From assembly GCA_022828595.1 (NCBI GenBank), contig JAKGHH010000003.1, positions 58,641,759 through 58,705,758 on the forward strand: a stretch of 64,000 bases of DNA. Direction: 5' to 3'. Shown here piece by piece: positions 11,320 through 21,839 of the stretch. Position numbers and translations under genes: made by a program. The stretch's first letter is position 1. Each line of letters opens with the position of its first letter. The DNA is from Nelumbo lutea. Taxonomy: Eukaryota > Streptophyta > Magnoliopsida > Proteales > Nelumbonaceae. The notes beneath the pieces were generated by a model. That model did not search any database, had not been told where the DNA came from, and saw only the letters and a program-made list of their open reading frames with translations.

Positions 11320-11464
11320 CAGGGGAGCCATGCCCTATGGTTCAAAAAATCTTCACACTAATACAGTTTTTTTATGTAAATTTTCCCCTCCCCCCATTGT
11401 CCACCTCAATGGTTGGCCCCCCCATTGTGGTCCCCCTTATAAAAATTTCCTGTCTCCGCCCCTG
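11320..11464. mobile_element. hAT-type MITE, 145 bp, perfect 8-bp TSD
   Basis: Begins CAGGGGAGCC and ends TCTCCGCCCCTG. Perfect TTGCTACC duplications lie at 11312-11319 and 11465-11472. It is inserted in the RT domain of the minus-strand RTE LINE, between the frames reading LIKDMYEG and ETSNFTVTMSLHQG. Same family as 5972-6160 and 30262-30450. Confidence 0.92.
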
Positions 11465-11821
11465 TTGCTACCCCTCATACATATCCTTAATTAAGTTTAT
11501 ATACCTACTTTGAAATAAAACTTCCTTTTCCAGATTCATCATATTATCTCTAGGAACTCTATCACATGTATTTTCTAAATCAATGAACAGTATATGAAAA
11601 TTTGTCTTCTTATCTATTAACTTTTTTTATCAATTATCTTAAAAAAAAAACAATAGTTTTTATGGCTAATCTCCTTGGCATAAAGCCAAATTGGTTATTT
11701 AATACACTTGTTTTAAGTCGTAATCTTTGTTCAATTAGTCACTCCCAAAGTTTCATATCATGGCTTATCAATTTAATCCCCCTAAAGTTATTCCAATTTT
11801 GTATATCACCTTTGTTCTTAA

Positions 11822-11939
11822 GGCTTTATTTGGAAGGAGTGCATATACAAATAGGTAGAGTGCAAAACCATGTATTTTGTATTTTTTTTATGTATTTGTA
11901 ATGTACATATTTGTACTTGTATTCCTTCCAAACTAAGCC
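11822..11939. mobile_element. Tourist-like MITE, 118 bp, TAA target duplication
   Basis: Ends GGCTTTATTTGGAAGGAGTGC and the complement of GGCTTAGTTTGGAAGGAATAC. TAA repeats lie at 11819-11821 and 11940-11942. Removing the element plus one TAA rejoins the RTE LINE frame from VVPIF to KNKGDIQ, which independently proves insertion and the 3-bp target duplication expected of PIF/Harbinger elements. Confidence 0.88.
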
Positions 11940-12329
11940 TAAATATGGGCACCACATTGTTATTTCTCCAATCATTAGACATATTATTTTCTTTCTATAA
12001 CATAGTAGATTTATATAAGCTTATCAACCTGGTTGACTTGACACAAACCTAAGATTAAATCCATTCAGACCAAATATTCTCTCACTCAAAGCTACTTGCA
12101 TCAATTTAAATGTTAAAACATTTTAGAATAATATTAAAGGGTAATATAGACCAAATCAAAACATAAGAAGATTCTAGAATTCAAAAAACTAAAATCACCA
12201 TAAATAGGAAGAACCTCATATTATATAGTGACTCAATTAACAACATATCTATGAGACCCATATTCCCTCTCTATCTCTCCTCTTCTCTCCTATCCCTCTC
12301 TCCCTCTCTCCCTCTCCTTGAATCATTGA

Positions 12330-13583
12330 TGATGGTGCGTGATCTAGTAGCTTCTTACTGGAGGGCAGCTCAGGCGTCGGGCTGGTGAGGTCGGTAAGCC
12401 AAGCTCCAAGAGAATAGTCAGAGTACCCAGGGTGGGCACTTCGATGCTTAAGTTTGCGAGGAGTGTGAAGAAAGCATGAGAACTAGAAAGCTAGAGAGTC
12501 TGAGTGCACAATCGCGTGTACCTTATGTGGTTGAAGGAGGTGCCTTTAGGCATGGGTAGGTGTGGGTCTCCGTAGCACATCCGAGATCTCCAAAAGGACA
12601 TGGCTTATCGGCCTATTAGCCTCGAAGGTGGTATTCGTGGATAGCGATAAGTCTTATCCAATTATCTCCGAAGCAGGCGATGCAAAAGTAAGCTCTATCG
12701 GAGGCAATGTGATCCCGGAAGACTAGAAAACGATATGTCATATGTAGTAGAAGTCGGTTGCCACATCAATAAGGTTGCCACATTGACCTCAGCCAGGTTT
12801 ATAAGTACTCGACAGGAGGTCAACCCTCTTGCCGGGGTCCCCAATCTGCTCCCACTAAGGTCATTGATCCGCTCCATCGAGGTGTGTACAACGCATAAGA
12901 ACATTCCCTCCTCGGCCCTAGTCGAGGTGATGTTGGGCACTCAATCCCAAAGCGTGCAAGGTGCATCCAAGGTGAATCCAAGGTATGTCCAATTGACTTG
13001 GTAAAGATTAGACCTGTTCATGGGTCGGGCCGGGCTTTCACTTGTCATTAAGGGAAATATGCTAGGCCCGAGCCCGAGCCCAAACCTGATAAAAAGCCCA
13101 AAGCCCGACCTAATAAAAAAAACAATTTTCCCTATTCAAATTAGAATTAAAAATCCAAATAGTTTTTTTTTCCTATTTAAATGAACAATGGGCCTACAAG
13201 ATGGTTTTTTCCCCTTTCTTTTATATTTTAAAACACAGTTTTACATTCTTAAATCAAAAAATGTATTCAAATGGACATAATCACATTACTCACTTTAAGT
13301 CTAATATTAGGTCGGGTTGGGTCGGGCTATTTAGACAAAACCCAAGTCTGGCTCGAATTTATTGCGGGTCGGGATTTTTGGCCCGAATTTAAGCTTGCGG
13401 GCCTATAACCACGTTCAAGCCCGTCTGGGGCCGGGCCGGGCCAGGCCGGCCCATTGGGCCACCCGACCCATGAACAGGTCTAGTAAAGATGCATCATTAC
13501 CTACATGGCGCTGAGGTGTTATGCAACAGTTTGGAAGTGCCACGTGGCGTGACATCATTAGAGGGCCAAATTACCCCTCATCA
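12330..13583 (-). mobile_element. Probable solo LTR (Tat-like gypsy), carrying a MITE
   Basis: Starts TGATGGTGCGTGATC, like the LTR start TGATGCGGCACGATC of the Tat-like element at 46651, and ends CCCCTCATCA, so it has TG...CA ends. Flanks are ATTGA (12325-12329) and ACTGA (13584-13588), a 4/5 match. Without the 482 bp due to the MITE and its duplication it is about 772 bp. A tandem paralogue of the flank at about 13765-13790 (TTGAATCACTAACAT) shows the site without the LTR. Orientation is inferred from the similarity of ends. Confidence 0.7.
13009..13482. mobile_element. hAT-type MITE, 474 bp, perfect 8-bp TSD
   Basis: Termini TAGACCTGTTCATGGGTCGG and CCGACCCATGAACAGGTCTA are perfect inverted repeats of 20 bp. 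GTAAAGAT is duplicated at 13001-13008 and 13483-13490. The subtermini are GC-rich (GGGCCGGGC words) and the interior is AT-rich without a transposase. It is inserted in the solo LTR at 12330-13583. Confidence 0.95.
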
Positions 13584-13951
13584 ACTGACATGCTGTTGTA
13601 CTATCCCATTCTTTTCTAACTACATCTCATTGTTTTAAAAGGTTTAAACCTCAAGGCATAAAGCTTACATCTTGAGGTGAGGCACACAAATTTTTTCCTC
13701 CAGGGTTAAACCTCATAACTTTGATGTGAGGCACACTGATTTTGCCTCTCTATCTCCCTCTCATTGAATCACTAACATATTACTGTACTATCCCTTTCTC
13801 TTCTTACTACCCATTGTTTTAAAAGGTTTAAACCTTGAGGCATGAGGCTTACATCTTGAGGTGAGGCACACAGATTTTGTCTCTAGGGTTAAACTTCATA
13901 ACTCTTATGTGAGGCATAAGCATTTCTTAGAATGAGTCATTAGCCTCAAGT
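13584..13951. repeat. Tandem duplication, about 184-bp period
   Basis: Two units share TTGTTTTAAAAGGTTTAAACC (starting 13630 and 13814), GAGGTGAGGCACAC and GGGTTAAAC. Related inverted wording (CCTTTTAAAGCC, GGCTTACACC) recurs at 15225-15330. The second unit contains the empty-site version of the solo LTR target. Confidence 0.75.
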
Positions 13952-14472
13952 CTCAAGGCGTGAAGCATGGCTTGAGGCATAAAAATGTGAAAGCCTCAAG
14001 TATCAATGATTATTTAGCATTTTAATGCAAAAAATATATTTTAAGCATTTTTATAGTTTAAAATATATGGAAGAAGCACTTCAATAATTATGATCCAAAT
14101 AAATAAAAATAATAAAAATGAAAAATGAATATGGAAAATCAAGTTCTTAGTTTCTCTTGGATATATCAAGTGATTTTTCTTATTATTCTAAATCTAACAT
14201 CCCAAGTTTAATTGTTATTTTTCTCATTTATTTTTCCCAATGGAAAATCAAGTTCTTATTATTCTAAATATAACATCCCAAGTTTAATTGTTATTAATCA
14301 AGTTATTTTCTTTCTTCTAAACTATTGGATGACCATAAATCTAATACGGATGATTCTTCATATGTTTCCTTTCTTATAAATAGATCATTTGAATTATTTG
14401 AGAACTTTTTGCTTTTTGAAACATAAAATGTAAAATGTTTATAATTGCAATTGATTCGTTATTATTTTATTT

Positions 14473-14770
14473 CACTACAAGAAAATGAGTCTTTAGCTAC
14501 TGCAATGCAGCTACAGACACAAAATATTGTAGCTAAAGCATAGGATATTGCCATGGACATAAAATGTTCGTAGCTAAAAATTGACCTTTAGCCACAATCA
14601 TTTTGTCTGTGGCTAAAAGATATTTATAGCCACAAATTGTAGTTGTTCGTGACTATAAGTTGTATACGAATGAAATTAGTCCTTAGCTACAAACTTATAG
14701 TCTATGGTTAAAAGCTAATTATGGTTATAGCTATGAATTTTAGTAATCCATAGCTACAGATTATAAAAGA
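14473..14770. mobile_element. CACTA (En/Spm-like) left end with subterminal repeats
   Basis: Starts with the canonical CACTACAAGAAAA terminus. It is followed by many copies, in both orientations, of TAGCTACAG/TTTAGCCACA-type words up to about 14760, typical of CACTA subterminal binding regions. The matching inverted end (TTTTCTTGTAGTG) was not found downstream, so this is a truncated or solo end. Confidence 0.7.
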
Positions 14771-15727
14771 ATGAAATTGCATAAGGTTGACCATTTGGGC
14801 TTGGCTTAGCCTGGAAATTCTAGGCTTGAGCATGGGTTTTTTATTTAGGCCCAACCCATGCTTGAGCCAAACCTAGGCCTAATATTTCAGCTTAGCTTGA
14901 CCTACATATATCTAAATATATGTATATTTTGTATATAATGTATACATATGTATATATGTTATTTTATGTTATACTATATATTTTATATATAAATATTATA
15001 ATATGATAGCTATAATATATATTATACAATATTTTATATTATATAATGTATAAAATATATTTAATTATATGGATGTTTATACCTTGTATGATAGTTTTAA
15101 TGCTTAATAACTAAAACTTATTGTTTATATACTTTTATTTTATGGATATTTATACTTTATACCATTCTAACTTGGTATATTGTATGTTATTTTTATCAAC
15201 TTATAAACTTTAATTACTTTTATTCTTAAGCTTTTAAGGCTTACACCTTGCAATGCCTTATTATGCTTTACCTTTTTGGGTCATTATGCCTCAATTGTGC
15301 CTTTAGCCTTTTAAAGCCTTGTTGCATCCTTTTGTTGGAACTTAGAACTCCACAACTGGTGAACTATAGTTACCCAATCCCTCACCAAAGGGTATGTAGG
15401 TAGACCCTCTGGGGGTTCCACCAACTCTCTCTTCCTTATTCTTCTTGGCTTAAATGACAATTGTTCTTGGACCTTCAAGGTTAGACCACAAGTGCCAAAG
15501 CCATTGGCTTACATAAAAAATCCCTAGTTCAACTCAGATCTCTAGAGGAAAATGCAATGGACAAAATTAGATTGCAATTTCACCACCATTGTTGTGTAGG
15601 AACTTCACTTTCCTAGCATTATCAGAACTGCCATTGCATGAATTTCTATCCTTCGCAAGGATTGACTTGCACTAGAGGGATCTAGATCTATAGCGTCATC
15701 ACTATAATCATGAAGACCACCATGCAT
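14771..15727. other. AT-rich tract and degenerate repeats
   Basis: 14771-14900 has inverted GGCTTGGC/AGGCCTA words. 14900-15200 is dominated by TATATA repeats. 15225-15330 holds the inverted GGCTTACACC/CCTTTTAAAGCC family also seen at 13630-13950 and in the MITE at 19789-20365. No coding motif was recognised. Confidence 0.45.
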
Positions 15728-16464
15728 TAGAGGTGTAAATCGGACCATACCACCCATGGCTCGGCACGACGGTCTGGGCCATGCTGGGCCTAGGGTTCCA
15801 GGTCCACTTGCCGGCACGGCACGGCCTGCGGGCCTGTAGCAGGCCACACTCGATCTGCCTGACGAACTAGCCATTGGGGGATCCCCAACGACTAGTTTCA
15901 ACTTTTTGGGTTTTTTTTTTTACAGAAATACCTTTCGAACAACTATAAACAATTATATAGGGGGTATTTATGTATTTTGATTTTGGGGGGGCTGAAAGAA
16001 TGACACAAATGTCCTCTAACAGCTATATAACAACTAGTTTGGGGGGCATTTTGGGTAAAGTGATAAATAACTTTACAATGACCAAAAAACCCCTCCTAAC
16101 AATTAAAAAATAACTACTTTTAAGGTATTTTGGGTAATTGAATTATTTTCAATTGCTATAAATAGCCCTATCATCCACTATTCTCATCACACCAATTCAA
16201 CAATTCTCTTAATCTCTTCTATAGTTCTCATACTCTCTCAAGTCTCAATCTCTCATACATTCTTTGATTCTCCAATTCTCAAATTTATTGAAGTTTCAAC
16301 AAGAAGAATGCTTGCTCAACAACTCAAGTATCTCAAGTTAGCAATTTGGGAGGCTTGGACTCTTTGAGTTGAAAGGCTTCAACTGTTCAAATCAAGTTGG
16401 GATTCCAAATCGACAATTTGGGTAAGTACAATTAAATTAATTTTTATTTTTTTAGAATTAAAAA

Positions 16465-16797
16465 ATGGTCGACTCCTCCCGAAACCAATTCCCGAACATG
16501 TTCAATGTCGACAATATTCAGTCACATCATGGTAGTGTTAGCACCGATATGGATGCTATTGATATTGATGGAACTTTCACCCCTAGTACTGATACTAGGG
16601 GAAAGAAAAAGAATGCCACTAAGTTGATTAGCCTGGTTTGGAAAATATTTAAAATAAAAGAGGTTCAGGGGAAGGGAAAAAGAGTTGTTTGCCAAAAATG
16701 TAGGAAAGACTTTAGCTATTGTAGCAAGGGTGGTATTGGCCATTTAGGCAGACATTTGCTCACCCATGAAGAAGAAGATGAGAGAGAAACAATATAA
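16465..16797 (+). pseudogene. hAT transposase, N-terminal BED zinc finger
   Basis: An open frame of 110 residues. Residues 52-103 read LVWKIFKIKEVQGKGKR, then VVCQKCRKDFSYCSKGGIG, then HLGRHLLTH, which fits the BED finger pattern CxxC...HxxxH. A stop follows at 16795-16797, well before the catalytic domain, so the protein is truncated. Known role: BED fingers of hAT transposases bind terminal DNA. The acidic Asp-rich stretch before it resembles RICESLEEPER-type proteins. Confidence 0.85.
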
Positions 16798-16951
16798 ATA
16801 CAAATTGGGAGGGGGGCTTGGTACTTTTAAATATTCTCAAGAAAAAATGAGGCAAGATTAACAAAACTGAAGATACTAAACTTGAAAAATGGTTACATAA
16901 ATCCACAATTTAAAAAAATATATATATTCATATAAACAAAATTTAATTTAT

Positions 16952-17736
16952 ATGTTATCAAATCTTAATTCTAAAGTTGCAATTACTTCTGATATTTGGA
17001 CTTTTAAGTTTAGCATAAGTTATATTTGTGCTACCAGTCATTTTATTGATGAAAATTGTCTTTTAAATAAAAGAATTTTAAGTTTACTAGGCTTGAATGG
17101 CCACATACTGGCTCAACTATTGCTGCAAGTATTTTAAATATTTTACATTCTTATGGAATTTACAATAAATTATTTTCTATTAGTTTTGATAATGTTAGTA
17201 ATAATAATTCAACAATAAATATTTTAAAATCTCAATTAAAACCATGTTTAAATGGTAAATTATTTCATATCAGATGTGCATGTCACTTCTTAAATTTATG
17301 TATTCAGGATGATTTAAATATTATTTCTACTCATATTTCTAAAATTAGAAATTGTATTATATATATTAAAAGTTTTGGAGCAAGAAAACAAGAATTTAAA
17401 TATTTATGTCAAAATTATAGTTTAAAATATAAGTATTTTATATTAGATGTTAAACATAGATGGAATTTTACCCATGCTATGTTGGAAAGTTGTATTTTTC
17501 ACAAACAAATTCCTAGTGATTTTTATAATGCAAAAGTGCCTACTAATACTATATTTGAGGAAGATTGGGAAATGATAATTTGTATAAGAGATTTTTTAAA
17601 ATATTTTTATGATGCAACTAATGAATTATTGGCTATTTATTATCCAACTAGTTGTAATTTAGCTTATCAATTAATGATGATTAGTGATTGTTTTGCAAAA
17701 TATAGAAAGAATCCACAATTTAAAAGTATTGTTTAA
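16952..17736 (+). pseudogene. hAT transposase catalytic core, frameshifted
   Basis: Pieces in at least two frames follow the RICESLEEPER-like order. VAITSDIWTF holds the expected first catalytic Asp. NKLFSISFDNVSNN holds the second. Then come KLFHIRCACHFLNLCIQDDL (CxxH insertion-domain motif), KIRNCIIYIKSF, LDVKHRWNFTHAMLESC and PSCNLAYQLMMI-like sequence. The frame of 16952-17137 closes with a stop and the next motifs lie in another frame, so at least one frameshift is present. Inactive as it stands. Confidence 0.85.
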
Positions 17737-18202
17737 ATAATGGAATATAAATTTTAAAAATATTATAAGAATATTTCTCATCTTTATTACTTAGCTACAA
17801 TATTAGATCATAAGATTAGGAAAGATGGTTTAGATATTTTACTTGAAACATATTGTAAAAATACAAATATTGAAATTGGAAAAAAAGAAGAAATTAATAG
17901 TTTATTATTTGAAATGTATAGTTTATATGAATTTGAAGTAACAGGGAATAATAAGAACTTTACAACTTGTACAACTGCATCTTCCACTTCTGAACTTTAG
18001 TCTAGTAGTGGAAGAGAAAAACTTTTTTATTTAATAAGTAAGAGGCAAAAATCCACTACCTCGACAATATACAAGTTCATTTATTGAACTAAAATTTGAT
18101 TTACAAGCAATTTTTTTTTTACTTTATGTGATTTTTCCTTCAATTTGGAGGGAACAAATAATTTTGATATTTTTAGCCTAGTGGAGTGAATTTGCAAAAA
18201 AC

Positions 18203-18448
18203 TATTTAGTTCTTGCCGCCATGGTATGTGATCTACTAACCCCTCTAGTGTCTACAGTTTCATCGAGGTCTTGTTTTAATGCAGGTACTAGGGTGTTGGA
18301 TGACAAGAGAAGTTGGTTAGATGCTGAAAATAGATTGCAAGATAAAGGAGGGCATGACACTACACCTGATGTTTCACCTGAAGTAGATGATCAAAGTCAA
18401 GAACAATTGGAGAAAATTATGAAGTCAATATTTTCCAATTTTTTGTAA
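18203..18448 (+). pseudogene. hAT transposase C-terminal dimerisation region
   Basis: Reads MVCDLLTPLVSTVSSRSCF followed by NAGTRVLDDKRSWLDAENRL, the hAT dimerisation signature. The usual SExxF motif reads SRSCF here, so the conserved acidic residue is replaced by Arg. The upstream part (NFDIFSLVE, stop, ICKKLF) is broken and in another frame. The tail is acidic and ends at 18446-18448. Confidence 0.82.
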
Positions 18449-19025
18449 ATTTTGTTTAACTTTTATTTAATTTATTTGATATTTTTTAATAACATATTTT
18501 TTTTATTTTCAATTTGTAACTATGTTGTATTTTTTGTATTTTATTAATTTATTCTATTTTCCAATTTTCATTTTTCATTCATCCAACCATTGTATGCTTT
18601 GTATCATTCAAATTTAAATGAAATAAAATTCCTAATTTTCTTCCAATTTATTATTCACTTTGAGTCTTTGTCTCTTTAACTTCTTATTTGGTTAAATTTT
18701 TTTTTCATTTCTTTGTTAGATTTCTTATTTTTCAAATAGTTCCCAAAGGAATGTTAAATATTTTAGTTTTACTTAGCAAAAAATAAATAAAAAATATAAA
18801 AAAAAACAAAAAAAAACTTGTTTGGCCCATGCCCAAAGCCGGCCTGTGGCCCAGCTCGGCACGACTTGTAACCCACCCGGCCTAGGCCCATGGCACAACA
18901 TGGGCCCATACGGGCTTGGGCCGTGGGCCATGTCGAGCTGACCCCCAAATTATTCCTAAGGAGAGCGACATAGCCTCCGATGGCCTACAGGCAGCAAGTG
19001 GGCGTTTTACACCTCTACCATGCAC

Positions 19026-19404
19026 AACGGGGGAACTTGAGATACAAGTAAATTACATTATGATGTAATACATCCATTCAATAAACACCAATGTTTGTGG
19101 TAACATGGAATAATAAATAGAAACTAGCTTCTACATCTTTAAAATGTTTTTTTTTTCATAATCAAGTGTTATTCATATATGACAAATTACCTAAAGCTTT
19201 CTAGAAACTTTACTAATGAAACTATAATTAATACGTACCCAATGATGAGCTACCCAATTTAATTTGCCAATTTTAGCCCGTGATTCTTACATAGTTCAAT
19301 ACTTCTATCAAAATATTTCAATTAGACAATGCCATGCAACATTTCCAACTGAGCCTCGTTAGTTGGTGATGTCAAATGTCACAATTGTAAACCACACCTA
19401 TAGT
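19026..19404. other. Non-coding flank between hAT element and copia LTR
   Basis: No ORF or terminal repeat recognised. The exact left boundary of the neighbouring copia LTR is uncertain and may fall anywhere around 19380-19410. Confidence 0.35.
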
Positions 19405-19727
19405 AATCTGAATTAAAAGAAAGAAAAAAAGGAGATTGAAGAGAGAGAAGTGGAGGAAGAAGATGGAAGAAAAGGAAGAAGAAGAGAGAGTAGTTCAAAA
19501 CCTCTCTTCATCCCCCGATGATCTCTTTTATTCTTTTGTTGTAAAAAATAAGGACAATTACATGAGTGCTCTTAGTAGGGTGTCCATCACTAAAGACAAC
19601 AATAAAAAACAATAAAAGAAAAGAGAAAACAAGCTATAATTGAGGCATATTACCTATAACACAAGTCATAAACATAACTTAAAGAAAAACAAAGAAACTA
19701 TGGTCCATTTAGTCCATTATCTCTACA
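19405..19727 (-). repeat. 3' LTR of the Ale-like copia element (left limit approximate)
   Basis: On the minus strand the LTR starts TGTAGAGATAATGG directly after a purine-rich CTTAAGGAGGAG tract (19728-19740), the expected PPT-LTR junction. The other edge is not fixed because no second LTR is available; AATCTGAATTAAAAG near 19408 is a guess. Contains GA-rich and CT-rich tracts. Confidence 0.6.
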
Positions 19728-19788
19728 CTCCTCCTTAAGCTAAGCATAGATATCAATCATGCCCACCTTGCCTACACAATATTGTAAC

Positions 19789-20365
19789 CAGTGTTTTAAG
19801 AGGCGTGGGAGGCATACACCTGGAGGCACTCCCAAAATGCTTTGAGGTGTATGCCTTAGGTGCAAGAGGCATATGCTTTATACACTTTTTTTCATGAGGC
19901 ATGTTAGAGGCGTACGCCTCATGTGCCTTTTGCACACATCATATATAAAGAAAAAAAAAAGAAAAAAAGAAAAAAAAGGAAAGGAAAAGAAAAGAAAAGA
20001 AAAGGAAGGGAACGAAAAAGAAATAGAAGAAAAAAAGAAAAGGGAAGGGAAGGGGAGAAAAAATAAGGGGAAAGAAAGTGGCTTGCCCCCGACCCCTTCG
20101 GCTCCCCTTTCACCTAGTGTTATGCATATTTATTCTTCTTAACATAAAAGATTTTTATTAAAAAAAAAGAAAAAAAAAAAGAGATCTCCCCTTCATCTTC
20201 TTCATCTTCCCCTTCCTCTACCTTCTTCCTCCTGACCCCCCTCCTCTTAAGGAGGCTTATGCCTCCTTGTGCTCAGGAGGCGTACATCTCTTACGTTCTG
20301 AACTACGCCTTACGCCTCTAGGTAGTGGAATGTTTTGCATTACACCTCCACGTTTTAAAACATTG
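19789..20365. mobile_element. hAT-type MITE, 577 bp, 7/8 TSD
   Basis: Ends CAGTGTTTTAAGAGGCGTGG and CCACGTTTTAAAACATTG (inverted). Flanks are ATTGTAAC (19781-19788) and GTTGTAAC (20366-20373). The interior repeats AGGCGTACGCCT-like words and holds a polypurine stretch (about 19948-20065) and a later pyrimidine stretch that could pair. Excision restores the copia frame at the end of RNase H. ORFs inside are low-complexity shadows. Confidence 0.88.
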
Positions 20366-20373
20366 GTTGTAAC

Positions 20374-20900
20374 TTTGCCTTGGGGACACCCTTGATCAGA
20401 ACATCTGCTAACTGTTGCTCTAAGGCAATAAAAGGAAGGCAAATTTCTCCAAAAGCTATCATTTCTATTATAAAATGCCGGTGAACTTCAATATGTTTCG
20501 TGTTGTCATACTGAATTGGGTTGTGAGCTATATTGATCGTAGTCTAATTATCAAAATAAAGCACTAATGGCTTATCATGTGTAATACCCATCTCCTCTAG
20601 AAGTGATCCAAGCCAATAACAACTCTGAAACTCCATGTGCCATTGCCTTGTACTCTGCCTCAGCTGAAGACCTGATTACTATTGACTTTTTCTTATTCCT
20701 CCAGGAGACAATGTTCCCTGCAACCAAGGCACAATAACCTGATGTAGATTTCCTATCATCAATACTATCGGCTCAATTGACATCTATGTAAACCTCTAGC
20801 TTCATGTGCCCATGCCTAGAGAAGATAATACCCTTTCTTGGAATTCCCTTCAAGTAACACAAAACTTGTTCTACAACAACCATATGTGTGTCTCTAGGGG
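20374..20900 (-). pseudogene. copia RNase H remnant
   Basis: The minus-strand translation holds VSWRNKKKSIVIRSSAEAEY-like sequence, the standard copia RNase H signature (SSAEAEYRA), followed by Leu-rich pieces and QLADVLIKGVPK-like wording near the MITE. Interrupted by several stops. In an intact element this domain degrades the RNA strand during reverse transcription. Confidence 0.8.
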
Positions 20901-20910
20901 CATGCATAAA

Positions 20911-21830
20911 CTAATTGATCACATTAACAACATATGAGATATCTGGTCGTGTCATGCAAATATATGGAAATTTCCTCAAAAGTCTTTGAAACACTCCCCT
21001 ATCTGCCAAAATTTCACCATCATCAACTAAGAGTTTATGGCTAACATCAATAGGTGTAGAAACAAGTATAGCACCAACTTTCCCAATTTCCGTGAGAAGA
21101 TCTAACACATACTTCAGTTCGGAAATGAAGATGCCATCTTTAGACCTAGCAACTTCGATGCCTGAGAAATATCTCAATTCTCTTAAATCTTTAATTTCAA
21201 ATCCTGAGTTAAGGAATGGCCGGACAAACAATGAGGAAGGTAACCTGAGTGCCTTTCCTCTTCACAAACAAGGTATGGCCGGACTGTCTGTGTATAGCCA
21301 AACTCAATAAATGCAGCTTTGAATCTATCAAACCAAGCTCGTGGGGATTGCTTGAGGCCATAAAAAGATATCTTCAACTTGCATACCTTGCTTTGCATCT
21401 TTTTATCGTACATACCCAGTGGAAGTGATGTGTAAACCTCTTCAGTCAAGTTTCCATTTAAGAAAATATTCTTCACATCAAATTGATATAAGGGCTAGTA
21501 ATAACTCACTGCCAAGGATAACAAAACTCTCACTGTGGTCATTTTTGTAACTGGTGCAAAATTCTCCATATAATCAACTCCTTATACCTGAGTATAACCC
21601 TTGGCCACTACCTGAGCCTTATACATTTCAATGGTGCCATCAACATGATACTTACATACCACTGGTTCCTTCCCATGAGGCAAATCCATAATATCCCTAG
21701 GTATGATTTTTACAAAATGCTTCTATTTCAATTCTCATATACTCCCTCCATTCTGGTTTAAATAAGGCCTCTATAATTGATTTGGGTATAAGCTAAGAAG
21801 GGAGGCTAAGAAAGAATAATAAGATGAGGA
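20911..21830 (-). pseudogene. copia reverse transcriptase remnant
   Basis: Minus-strand frames give KPEWREYMRIEIEAF near 21750, VDGTIEMYKAQVVAKGYTQV near 21620, YQFDVKNIFLNGNLTEEVY (21420-21480), YGLKQSPRAWFDRF (21310-21350) and LRELRYFSGIEVARSKDGIF (21120-21200). This is the usual copia RT order. The YVDD-box region is missing: the sequence goes from EFGYTQ to a rearranged stretch around 21190-21300. Non-functional. Confidence 0.85.
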
Positions 21831-21839
21831 TAACAAGTT

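Larger units (their letters stand above)
10423..12050 (-). mobile_element. RTE-clade LINE, degenerate, minus strand
   Basis: Minus-strand pieces follow the order of an RTE reverse transcriptase. About 11943-12050 (SNDWRNNNVVPI) leads into KNKGDIQNWNNFRGIKLISH at about 11700-11820, then FIDLENTCDRVPRD near 11540, then LHQGSTLSPYLFALIIDKL near 11230. The catalytic box follows as MLFVDNIVLID near 11150 (usual FADD changed to FVDN). The end is VTKRIRVGSAKWRGKFRLLCDRQIPP-type sequence (10744-11013) and RKSRLRWLCHIHKTPP (10423-10734). Several stops occur. Two MITEs (11320-11464 and 11822-11939) sit inside the coding region. Confidence 0.85.
15728..19017 (+). mobile_element. hAT transposon, 3290 bp, near full length but broken
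   Basis: The left end is TAGAGGTGTAAATCGG and the right end is CGTTTTACACCTCTA. Target duplications CCATGCAT (15720-15727) and CCATGCAC (19018-19025) match at 7 of 8 bases, the hAT-type length. Subtermini carry GGCACGRC/GGGCC repeats. The interior holds, in order, a BED finger, a hAT transposase core and a hAT C-terminal dimerisation region on the plus strand, with stops and frameshifts between them. Region 16000-16270 matches the leader of the smaller element at 3871-5261 in inverse orientation. Confidence 0.92.

Noticed and set aside
12695..13004. Overlapping ORFs on both strands near 12.7-13.0 kb
   Set aside because: They lie within the solo LTR; composition is non-coding and they match no domain.
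19873..20142. Lysine/glutamate-rich ORF
   Set aside because: Produced by a polypurine tract within a MITE; no real protein expected.
20687..20720. Host gene with SSAEAEY-like motif
   Set aside because: This is the copia RNase H signature within a decayed retrotransposon, not a host gene.
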